Shown here one piece after another: positions 15,089-21,255 of a stretch of 25,952 nt of DNA. The translations under genes were made by a program, and so were the position numbers. Under the pieces are notes generated by a model. That model did not search any database, had not been told where the DNA came from, and saw nothing but the letters and a program-made list of their open reading frames with translations. The number at the start of each line of letters is the position of its first letter. Position 1 is the first letter of the stretch. Origin of the DNA: CAYZQE01 sp964480635 (GTDB lineage: Bacteria > Pseudomonadota > Gammaproteobacteria > GCA-001735895); NCBI GenBank assembly GCA_964480635.1, contig CAYZQE010000026.1:1-25952 (forward strand). Reading direction: 5' to 3'.

Positions 15089-16918
15089 TTGAAAAAGTTT
15101 TTTTACGCCTCATTTTTTATTTCACTGAATGTTTTATATTTAATTATAGAGCTGTCGTTTAATGCTTATTTACTAGATGTTTCTTCATCTATGTCACTGC
15201 TGGGAGATTTTAATCGCCTTGAGCTATATGGGCGTTCAATCTCTGCTGCCGGTGCTACGTTATTGTTCTGGCGGTTATTAATTCCCTTTAAACAACGTTT
15301 AAATTTTGGTAAAACGCTGTTGAAACTGTTGTTAATTGCTTTAATTGTTTTTCCAACAGTCTTTATGGGGCAAAAAAAGCTGATCGATCATTTAGTCGAC
15401 TCGTCCTCAGACGATATGCGACGTTCGGCAGAGATTTTAACGATTTTAAAATACGGTATAGCCCATGGTTTTGTTGAAATTGATGGTTTATCTATTAATG
15501 ACGTCACTCTAAAAACAGCAGAAGGCAAAATGTTTGTTGTATTAGTTGGCTTACTTATTTATTCATCAGAAGAAGAGCTGAAAAAAATAGATGAACAACT
15601 TGATGTGATCGCTGAATATGCGACTACAACGCAACAAATGAGTAAGACACAAATTAGTTATCGAAATTATCAGTATGCAACATTAAAAATTATTGAAAAA
15701 TATCGACAATATGCACAAATTGTTGCTGAATACGATAAACAACAAAAAGGGGCTGAACAAAAGAGTATTGCTATTTACCAGCAAGCACTCACTCATGCAA
15801 TGAACAGGTGGCCATCATTCGCACAAAAAAAAATACAACTGGAAACGCTGTACAGTCAGAAGAAACCCTTGTTAGCTCAATTAGTTAGCAAACTTAATAA
15901 TAAGTTACAGTTTTGTGAAAATACGCTGTGTGCAAAACAAAATAGCCAAGCTATCGTGGCTTCAATTAACCAGTTACTAGGAGCCCAATCTAATTGGCAA
16001 CATTGGTGTGATGTTGCCGTAGATCAATCATCAGTTTATTGTCAAAGTGATGACAATATTATTGCTTATAAATTACAAAAAACAACGGAACGTTATTTGG
16101 TTCAGCAATTTGGTTTTGAGCAGTTTTATTCAACTAAGATTGATTATCTAAAAAGCCGTGAGTTTTATGATTTGTTTTTACTGTCATTAGAAAAAAACCA
16201 TGTGCCATTGATTAGCGAGCTTGAATTAACGCAGCATGAATTAATTATTGAAGAAATCAGTTTACACATTTCAATGTATTCGCAGCAGCAATATCAGCAC
16301 CAAGTGTCGCAGTTAATGGATGAAGAGGTTAGACCTCGATTAACCATTGGCCAATTTACTTTATTACCGAGTATGCAAAAGATCTTTCAAAAAGCTTTGG
16401 GTAATATTTATTTTGAAGCCTTGCCAATTACCCTGACCCGAGAGCAATTTTCAAAACAAATCGTACAGCCCATTTACGCTAAACAATATGAGTATTTGAG
16501 TAATAAATTGGCGTCAGATAGCAGCTGGTTCAAGAGTGGAGCGCCTTATGAAGAATCGGGTAAAGATAGCTTAAGAAGCCTTGTTGTACCTCCTATTTCC
16601 ATTGCCATATCTTTGATTTTTGGTGTTCTTAACTTAATTAGTTTATTGCTTAATGTTGTATTTTTAATGATAAAAGAAAATACCATTAAACGTTGGCTAG
16701 GTTTTGTATTTTTATTAACAGCTTTGATTTTAACGCCGCGTTTTAATCAATATGTCATCTCAGATCAATTAGCATTTGAAAAATTAATAAACCACACTCA
16801 ACAAGAACATGGCATGGCCGTAGAAGTGGCTCAATGGATCATTAAAATAGAGCCTATGATCTACTCGATAGGAAATATGTTAAGGGTTAATACCCTAAAT
16901 GGCTTTGAGTTTGATTAG
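15089..16918 (+). CDS. Large predicted inner-membrane protein with periplasmic domain, unknown function
   Basis: No family is recognised for this 609-aa protein. Hydrophobic segments lie at about residues 5-28, 50-65, 78-93, 147-158 (weak), 500-528 and 536-550. The central region (about 160-495) is long, helical and rich in Gln and Tyr, with four cysteines (C276, C281, C307, C318) that could form disulfides if it is periplasmic. The topology suggests membrane anchors at both ends around a large soluble domain. The start is TTG without a clear Shine-Dalgarno, so it may depend on coupling to the small upstream ORF, which is in the same frame. Base composition resembles the neighbours, with no sign of recent transfer. 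Confidence 0.7.
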   Translation: MKKFFYASFFISLNVLYLIIELSFNAYLLDVSSSMSLLGDFNRLELYGRSISAAGATLLFWRLLIPFKQRLNFGKTLLKLLLIALIVFPTVFMGQKKLIDHLVDSSSDDMRRSAEILTILKYGIAHGFVEIDGLSINDVTLKTAEGKMFVVLVGLLIYSSEEELKKIDEQLDVIAEYATTTQQMSKTQISYRNYQYATLKIIEKYRQYAQIVAEYDKQQKGAEQKSIAIYQQALTHAMNRWPSFAQKKIQLETLYSQKKPLLAQLVSKLNNKLQFCENTLCAKQNSQAIVASINQLLGAQSNWQHWCDVAVDQSSVYCQSDDNIIAYKLQKTTERYLVQQFGFEQFYSTKIDYLKSREFYDLFLLSLEKNHVPLISELELTQHELIIEEISLHISMYSQQQYQHQVSQLMDEEVRPRLTIGQFTLLPSMQKIFQKALGNIYFEALPITLTREQFSKQIVQPIYAKQYEYLSNKLASDSSWFKSGAPYEESGKDSLRSLVVPPISIAISLIFGVLNLISLLLNVVFLMIKENTIKRWLGFVFLLTALILTPRFNQYVISDQLAFEKLINHTQQEHGMAVEVAQWIIKIEPMIYSIGNMLRVNTLNGFEFD

Positions 16919-16925
16919 ACTTTAA

Positions 16926-16974
16926 GGCGTCACATAAATGTCTATCAACACTTTGATCCTTAATCAGAATTTCC
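16926..16974. repeat. Short MITE remnant between converging genes
   Basis: A 49-bp stretch flanked on both sides by TTAA (16922-16925 and 16975-16978). Its right end, read inward, is GGAAATTCTGATTAAGG, matching the ends of the 307-bp element. The left end (GGCGTCACATAAATG) is degenerate. Its size agrees with the two short copies near 20 kb. The right TTAA supplies the stop codon of the minus-strand gene ending at 16975. Confidence 0.55.
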
Positions 16975-17838
16975 TTAATCCTTATCTCTTTTTATAAAGG
17001 CAAAAATTAAACTTATAAAAACAAATAAGTTAATAATAATCATTAACCAGTAGGCTTCAAATTTACTTTTTATAGATTCAAAAAGAGGGTTTATGGCGCT
17101 ATCTTTTATATTCTTTTTAGCTAGGGAAGCATTATCTTTAATGGGGGTTATGGTGTGCTCATTTTCTAATTTTCGCTTCGCATTTTGATAAATTTGGCTA
17201 AATTCACTTTGCTCAAGCCCAGATACCTTTAACTCCCTTTGCATGGTATTAAGTGCTTTTTCAGCATCATCTAATCGCCCTTCATCTTGCAAAGAGCCTA
17301 TAATATCCCAATGGCTAAACCAATAATTGGTTTCATTATCACCACTGCCACCTAGCGATAATTCATTTTGTAAGGCTTTTATGCGGTCATTGCTATTTAA
17401 ATTGTGTTTCATGGTGCCATACATACGCGCACTTAATTTTTGTCTTTTGAGGTTGTCAAGCTGCATGGCCTTGAGGAAGGATTTTTGCATGTACTCTTTT
17501 GTTTGTAAGATCACTTTGTCAATGTTGCGTGCACCCAATACTTTTTGCTGTTCGAGCGCTAATAGTCGGTTTTTAAAATTAAGCCCTTTGGTAAACCATA
17601 AGATAGCCTTTTGGGGGTTGGCTTCAATTTGAATGCTAATATCATCATTAAAGCGTTTAAAAGCAGTTAGGCGTTGTTTGCTGCTTAAAGTATCGCTTTT
17701 TGTGAAAAACTGAGTGATTTTGTCAGCATGCTTGGGCATAAAAGATGACTGATATTCAAAGTAATCAGAAAAAGAATCATTAGCCAGCGCATAAATGGGA
17801 ACGGCGAATTGAAAGACTAGGAGTATAAAGGCTTTCAT
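16975..17838 (-). CDS. Predicted secreted, C-terminally membrane-anchored protein, unknown function
   Basis: No family is recognised for this 287-aa protein. It has an N-terminal signal peptide (AFILLVFQFAVPIYALA, cleavage near residue 19) and one hydrophobic helix near the C-terminus (about 264-283, LMIIINLFVFISLIFAF) followed by the basic tail KRDKD. The region between is helical and charged, with helix-turn-helix pairs such as ALWFTKGLNFKNRLLALEQ and LQDEGRLDDAEKALNTMQRE that recall TPR or SEL1-like repeats. A periplasmic domain tethered to the inner membrane is the likely form. The start overlaps the stop of the upstream gene (17835-17838, ATGA). The stop TAA is part of the TTAA flanking a MITE remnant, so the original C-terminus may have been altered. 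Confidence 0.65.
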   Translation of the reverse strand: MKAFILLVFQFAVPIYALANDSFSDYFEYQSSFMPKHADKITQFFTKSDTLSSKQRLTAFKRFNDDISIQIEANPQKAILWFTKGLNFKNRLLALEQQKVLGARNIDKVILQTKEYMQKSFLKAMQLDNLKRQKLSARMYGTMKHNLNSNDRIKALQNELSLGGSGDNETNYWFSHWDIIGSLQDEGRLDDAEKALNTMQRELKVSGLEQSEFSQIYQNAKRKLENEHTITPIKDNASLAKKNIKDSAINPLFESIKSKFEAYWLMIIINLFVFISLIFAFIKRDKD

Positions 17839-19052
17839 TTTTCTTCTAATTGAATGTGTAAGTGATCAGCAATATCAAAGGCATCGGGTATTCCATTTTT
17901 AGGTGAAATATCTTTGGTATATTCAGCCGTTTTCATGGGGCGACCATGAGATTCAAGTTGCCAATAACCGGGAATGTTAAATTCTTTATTGTTTAGCGTT
18001 TGCCATAATAACCAATAGGTTGAAGCAGCCATTAAGCTCCCAGGGCGTTCATTAGGGATTAGATCTATCGCTGCCCCACGTTGGTGTATGCCATTGATAG
18101 CATTGCTATACCACTCGTTTCGTTCTGGGTTGCGCCAGCCACTCGTAAACCATAACTTTCGTTTCGAAACAGGTAAGTTTTCATTGTTTAAATTAACAAA
18201 TGTCATCTCGCTATTTTTTATTTTTAGCTTGGTTTTTTCAAAGGCTTCGGCTACTTTATTGGCTAAATTGATCATGCCATCTTCAACCATCACGTTATAA
18301 TGACTAGACGTGATGGTGCCACCATCAAAAGACGGTATTTTACTGGGCACAGGGCTTAGCTCTTGCCGTGTAGGGACGTTAATCTCGCCTTCTTTGCCTC
18401 GTCCATAGCGCTTACGCCCATAGTGGTTGATATACTCTTGGCGTAATAAATCCTTATCATCTTGCTGGATTTTTTCAGTGTATGTGGTTATTAATTTTTT
18501 ATTTTGAAAAATACTAACGGTGACTTCGTAAGCTAAACGTGGATTATAGATATAATCGTTTAGATCTTTTGTCCCACCACCGTATTTGCGTCGTGAATTG
18601 TTTTTCCCTCGCCCTTTTTTATATAAAGGCGGTTGATGTTTTTGTGCCTTAGGGTAAAACTCTAAAATATGACGTTCCTTTATTCCGGCACTTAATTTCT
18701 TTGAAAGCCAAATACGGCCGGGTTTAGCATTTTTATAACCTCCTAAAAAATTAGAGACTAATTTGATACGTCCGTAAGCTTTATCTCGCGTGCGAATTTT
18801 CCATTGGATAAAATGTGATTTTTCAAGAGGGTCTTTTAATTCAAATTTAAAGGCAATGGGAGGTGGTAGAATACTACGAGGTGTCGTTAGTTTTATGCCT
18901 TGGATGATGTCGATACTTTTAGAGAAATAAATAAATGATCTGACATCGTTGCTTTGTTGATCTTTTGATGTAGTAACATCTAAACCAATGGCTAAGATTA
19001 TTGATGGGAATAGAGCAAGGTGAACAATGAGCAGCAGATAGTATTTCGACAT
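17835..19052 (-). CDS. Predicted secreted M15/LAS-type metallopeptidase-like protein
   Basis: A 405-aa protein with a signal peptide (YYLLLIVHLALFPSIILA). Residues 30-240 are of unknown type and contain a basic Gly/Arg/Lys stretch (KKGRGKNNSRRKYGGG, YGRKRYGRGKEG). The C-terminal part resembles zinc D,D-peptidases of the LAS group (VanY, MepA, M15): SGWRNPERN (304-312), then H323-QRGAAI-D330, and DHLHIQLE with H397 and H399. His323, Asp330 and His399 are plausible zinc ligands, and D396 or H397 could be catalytic. This suggests peptidoglycan peptide cleavage in the periplasm, but the similarity is confined to these motifs. It is translationally coupled to the following membrane-anchored gene, so the pair may act together. 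Confidence 0.65.
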   Translation of the reverse strand: MSKYYLLLIVHLALFPSIILAIGLDVTTSKDQQSNDVRSFIYFSKSIDIIQGIKLTTPRSILPPPIAFKFELKDPLEKSHFIQWKIRTRDKAYGRIKLVSNFLGGYKNAKPGRIWLSKKLSAGIKERHILEFYPKAQKHQPPLYKKGRGKNNSRRKYGGGTKDLNDYIYNPRLAYEVTVSIFQNKKLITTYTEKIQQDDKDLLRQEYINHYGRKRYGRGKEGEINVPTRQELSPVPSKIPSFDGGTITSSHYNVMVEDGMINLANKVAEAFEKTKLKIKNSEMTFVNLNNENLPVSKRKLWFTSGWRNPERNEWYSNAINGIHQRGAAIDLIPNERPGSLMAASTYWLLWQTLNNKEFNIPGYWQLESHGRPMKTAEYTKDISPKNGIPDAFDIADHLHIQLEEK

Positions 19053-19114
19053 GTAGACAAATAGTTAATAAGAATATTAACTAAAGTATAGTCGGAGAAT
19101 TTAGAAATTAAAGG

Positions 19115-19148
19115 TTAGATTTCTCATCGAAAGCGATGAGAAATCTAA
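19115..19148 (-). terminator. Terminator-like hairpin after folE2
   Basis: A perfect 15-bp stem, TTAGATTTCTCATCG (19115-19129) with its complement at 19134-19148 and a 4-base loop, starts 5 bases after the folE2 stop. On the minus strand it is followed by CCTTTAATTTC, a weak T tract. The stem is strong but not GC-rich. Confidence 0.6.
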
Positions 19149-19153
19149 ATGAT

Positions 19154-19957
19154 TCAAGCGTCTTTATCGTGTGAGATTAATGCGTATGCAGAGTGATTAT
19201 GAATTGATTCAAAATTTTCTGATTCAAGCTCATAGGCTCTAATATTCTCATTTTCATTTAACTTTTGAGCAATATCGCGAACCATATCTTCGACAAATTT
19301 GGGGTTATCATAAGCGCGTTCCGTCACAAATTTTTCATCAGGGCGTTTTAATAAGCCATAGAGCTCACATGATGCTTGTTCTTCTACAATATCAATAATG
19401 TCTTCGATCCAGATTGAACCTTGGTTTTTGATGTTGACGGTGACATGAGAGCGTTGATTGTGTGCACCATATTCAGAAATTGATTTTGAACAAGGGCATA
19501 AAGAGGTTACAGGTACAACAACCTTTATACGCGTGTTAACAACACCTTTATTAATTTCACCCATTAAAGTGACATCATAATCTAACAATGATTGAACCCC
19601 TGAAACAGGTGCAGTTTTGTTAACAAAAAATGGAAAGCGCATTTCAACATGCCCACTTTCTGCTTCCAACAATACGGCCATTTCTTGCATCATCTTTGAA
19701 AATGAATCTATAGAAATTGGTGTTTCATTATCATTTAAAATTTTAACAAAGCGCGACATATGCGTGCCTTTAAAGTGTTCGGGTAAAAACACATACATGT
19801 TAAACATGGCAATGGTGTGTTGCGTGTTTTTAGAGCGATCTTGAATGATAACAGGATGACGAATATCCTTTATGCCAACTTTATTAATGGCAATATTACG
19901 ATTGTCTTTGCTGTTTTGTACGTCAGGTATTGATTGAGGGTTAACTGCTTCGTTCAT
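19154..19957 (-). CDS. folE2: GTP cyclohydrolase I type IB (FolE2)
   Basis: Converts GTP to 7,8-dihydroneopterin triphosphate, the first step of folate (and queuosine) synthesis; the type IB enzyme can work without zinc. Signature: SLCPCSKSISEYGAHNQRSHVTV, which includes the active-site Cys and the conserved C-P-C-S-K block. The N-terminus IPDVQNSKDNRNIAINKVGIKDIRHPV is also typical. I start it at ATG 19957 (267 aa) with GAGAA upstream; a longer frame from TTG 20005 lacks a ribosome site and adds 16 residues not expected in the family. A 47-bp palindromic MITE lies 53 bases upstream of the ATG. I see no clear Zur-type palindrome in the leader. Confidence 0.94.
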   Translation of the reverse strand: MNEAVNPQSIPDVQNSKDNRNIAINKVGIKDIRHPVIIQDRSKNTQHTIAMFNMYVFLPEHFKGTHMSRFVKILNDNETPISIDSFSKMMQEMAVLLEAESGHVEMRFPFFVNKTAPVSGVQSLLDYDVTLMGEINKGVVNTRIKVVVPVTSLCPCSKSISEYGAHNQRSHVTVNIKNQGSIWIEDIIDIVEEQASCELYGLLKRPDEKFVTERAYDNPKFVEDMVRDIAQKLNENENIRAYELESENFESIHNHSAYALISHDKDA

Positions 19958-20009
19958 AGTGTTCTCAGATATCTGAATGGTTGCTGCTTCGTTATTATCT
20001 ACCAATTAC

Positions 20010-20056
20010 GGAGGCTCTGAACAAGTTCAAAATTATTGGACTTGTTCAGAGCCTCC
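20010..20056. mobile_element. Minimal palindromic MITE, short copy A
   Basis: Two ends meet almost back to back: GGAGGCTCTGAACAAGTT from the left and GGAGGCTCTGAACAAGTC reversed from the right, separated by about 10 AT-rich bases. It is a 47-bp near-perfect palindrome. Flanks are TTAC (20006-20009) and TTAA (20057-20060), consistent with a 4-bp YTAR-type target with one change. It sits in the folE2 leader region. Confidence 0.7.
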
Positions 20057-20073
20057 TTAAGTAGACTCTACTT

Positions 20074-20154
20074 TCGCCAACTTTAATTGGCGACCAATGG
20101 TTTTCGGCGAAATTATAGTTAATTAAGCCTAGATAACAAGTTTATTAGTTATCT
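20074..20154. other. Two small hairpins between the short MITE copies
   Basis: TCGCCAA (20074-20080) pairs with TTGGCGA (20087-20093), and AGATAAC (20131-20137) pairs with GTTATCT (20148-20154). Both are perfect 7-bp stems. They lie downstream of tusE and may contribute to transcription termination; neither has a good T run. Confidence 0.35.
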
Positions 20155-20156
20155 GG

Positions 20157-20202
20157 GGAGGCTCTGAACAAGTTCAAAATTATTAACTTAATCAGAGATT
20201 CC
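20157..20202. mobile_element. Minimal palindromic MITE, short copy B (hybrid ends)
   Basis: The left 28 bases (20157-20184) are identical to 20010-20037 of copy A, but the right end read inward is GGAATCTCTGATTAAGTT, the type seen in the 307-bp element. The flanks are CTGG (20153-20156) and CTAG (20203-20206), again one change apart. It lies 18 bases after the tusE stop and could form the end of that transcript. Confidence 0.65.
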
Positions 20203-20220
20203 CTAGGTTAAGCTTAATTT

Positions 20221-20556
20221 TTAGCTACAACCTTTAGGTCGTGGTAAGCCACCAATTTTATTGGCACATTTAACCAAACCCGTTGGAAATAGTGAATAAA
20301 TGTATTTTTGGTCGCTTTTATCTTTGCCATAAGCTTTTTTCATTAACTTAGAAAATGATCTTGGCTCGCATACTTTTCCATTATCATGAAAAAATTCTCG
20401 CGCCATGGTAATAATGTTCCAATGTTCTTCTGTTAATTCTGGAACTTGTTCACTTTTAGCGATTTCATGAGCAAGACCTTCGCTCCATTCTTCTAGGTTT
20501 TCAAGCCAGCCAGCTTCGCTAAGTTGAATTGTTTTGCCGTCGACGATAGCTTCCAT
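20221..20556 (-). CDS. tusE: TusE/DsrC family sulfur carrier protein
   Basis: A small cytoplasmic persulfide carrier: TusE passes sulfur from TusBCD to MnmA for tRNA 2-thiouridine; DsrC proteins act in sulfite and sulfur oxidation pathways. The 111 aa align over the whole family (VDGKTIQLSEAGWLENLEEWSEGLA, LTEEHWNI, then the C-terminal arm GLPRPKGCS). The penultimate Cys (C110), the sulfur-carrying residue, is present. The second cysteine of true DsrC (11 residues earlier) is Asn99; a Cys lies at position 97 instead. This argues for TusE or a DsrC-like variant rather than canonical DsrC. SD GAGG is 8 bases before the ATG. No tusBCD or dsr genes are in the window. Confidence 0.9.
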   Translation of the reverse strand: MEAIVDGKTIQLSEAGWLENLEEWSEGLAHEIAKSEQVPELTEEHWNIITMAREFFHDNGKVCEPRSFSKLMKKAYGKDKSDQKYIYSLFPTGLVKCANKIGGLPRPKGCS

Positions 20557-20597
20557 AGTGATACCTCAAATTGAATAGTTGACTAAATTAGTGTGGT

Positions 20598-20627
20598 ATT
20601 ATGTATGGTTGAGGCAATTAAATTCAA
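20598..20627 (-). promoter_or_regulatory. Candidate tusE promoter
   Basis: On the minus strand, TTGAAT (20627-20622), an 18-base spacer and CATAAT (20603-20598) precede the tusE ATG by about 41 bases. Both hexamers are near consensus. Confidence 0.4.
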
Positions 20628-20642
20628 TGCTTAATTTGTGGA

Positions 20643-20828
20643 TTAACCCTGTTTATTTTTATTAGTATCAATTATTGCGAGTATTTCAGCAACCGCTTGA
20701 GAGGTATGTCGTTGTAAAATATCGTGAATGAGTGACTCTAAATCAATATTAGATGGCGTTTCTGATGGGTGCCCTTTTTCGATGAGTTCATTGAGAATAG
20801 GTATGTTGTCAAAGTCTTCGTTGTCCAT
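20643..20828 (-). CDS. Small conserved-type protein downstream of holC
   Basis: A 61-aa acidic protein starting at ATG 20828, 4 bases after the holC stop. A longer frame running into holC (from 20915) is unlikely because it would overlap holC by 83 bases. The N-terminal segment DNIPILNELIEKGHP resembles the IPVLTEIV-type motif of short proteins that often follow holC in beta- and gammaproteobacteria (DUF2486-like, recalled and not searched). The rest is helical (LESLIHDILQRHTSQAVAEILAIID), with no signal peptide or membrane segment. Lack of a clear ribosome site suggests translational coupling to holC. Function unknown; a link to polymerase III or valyl-tRNA synthetase genes is only positional. 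Confidence 0.65.
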   Translation of the reverse strand: MDNEDFDNIPILNELIEKGHPSETPSNIDLESLIHDILQRHTSQAVAEILAIIDTNKNKQG

Positions 20829-20832
20829 AATG

Positions 20833-21246
20833 TTAAACAGTGTTGTGATTAATGGGATAGCCACGATCTTTATAATATCGAAAATGCTCTCTAGCAATTT
20901 CTTTATTGTTATCATGCACTAATTCGATAACACGAGCGAATTGCCCAATATGTTCGGGTATTTGTTGGTTGATATTAATTAAAATGTCATATGGGTCATT
21001 CGCTTGAGTACGATGGCTAATATTGATGCTGTTTAGGCTTTGTTCTGCATCAGACACGCCGTGTGGAATAAAATGAGTGTCATCAAAAGTCCAAAGTGCT
21101 TTATCTAAGCGCAGGGACTCTTCTTCTGTTTGAGTGAGCAATAAAACGCGTTGTTGGTTTTCATGAGCCTTTAAGCTTATTTGGCACAATAACTGGTCGG
21201 GGTTAAAGCGACCAGATTTAAGCTCATAAAAATCAATGCGAGTCAT
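20833..21246 (-). CDS. holC: DNA polymerase III chi subunit
   Basis: Clamp-loader accessory subunit that binds single-strand binding protein and, with psi, links the replisome to SSB-coated DNA. The 137-aa protein shows the usual N-terminus (IDFYELKSG) and core RVLLLTQTEEESLRLDKALWTFDDTHFIPHGV, which carries the conserved LD..LW and F.PH motifs. In E. coli pepA, holC and valS are adjacent; here pepA-holC is kept (9-base gap) but a small ORF and tusE follow instead of valS. Confidence 0.9.
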   Translation of the reverse strand: MTRIDFYELKSGRFNPDQLLCQISLKAHENQQRVLLLTQTEEESLRLDKALWTFDDTHFIPHGVSDAEQSLNSINISHRTQANDPYDILININQQIPEHIGQFARVIELVHDNNKEIAREHFRYYKDRGYPINHNTV

Positions 21247-21255
21247 CAGCTAAGC

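Noticed and set aside
15089..19052. Horizontally acquired defence or toxin island
   Set aside because: Base composition resembles neighbours, no integrase, tRNA or nuclease/toxin motifs; the genes look like envelope proteins.
20003..20005. TTG start giving a 283-aa FolE2
   Set aside because: No ribosome-binding site and an N-terminal extension not expected in the family; ATG 19957 fits better.
20010..20056. MITE end providing a -35 box for folE2
   Set aside because: TTGTTC in the element lies 19 bases from a GATAAT on the minus strand, too far and too weak a match to claim.
20833..20915. Longer 90-aa version of the ORF downstream of holC
   Set aside because: It would overlap holC by 83 bases out of frame; the ATG at 20828 right after the holC stop is the natural start.
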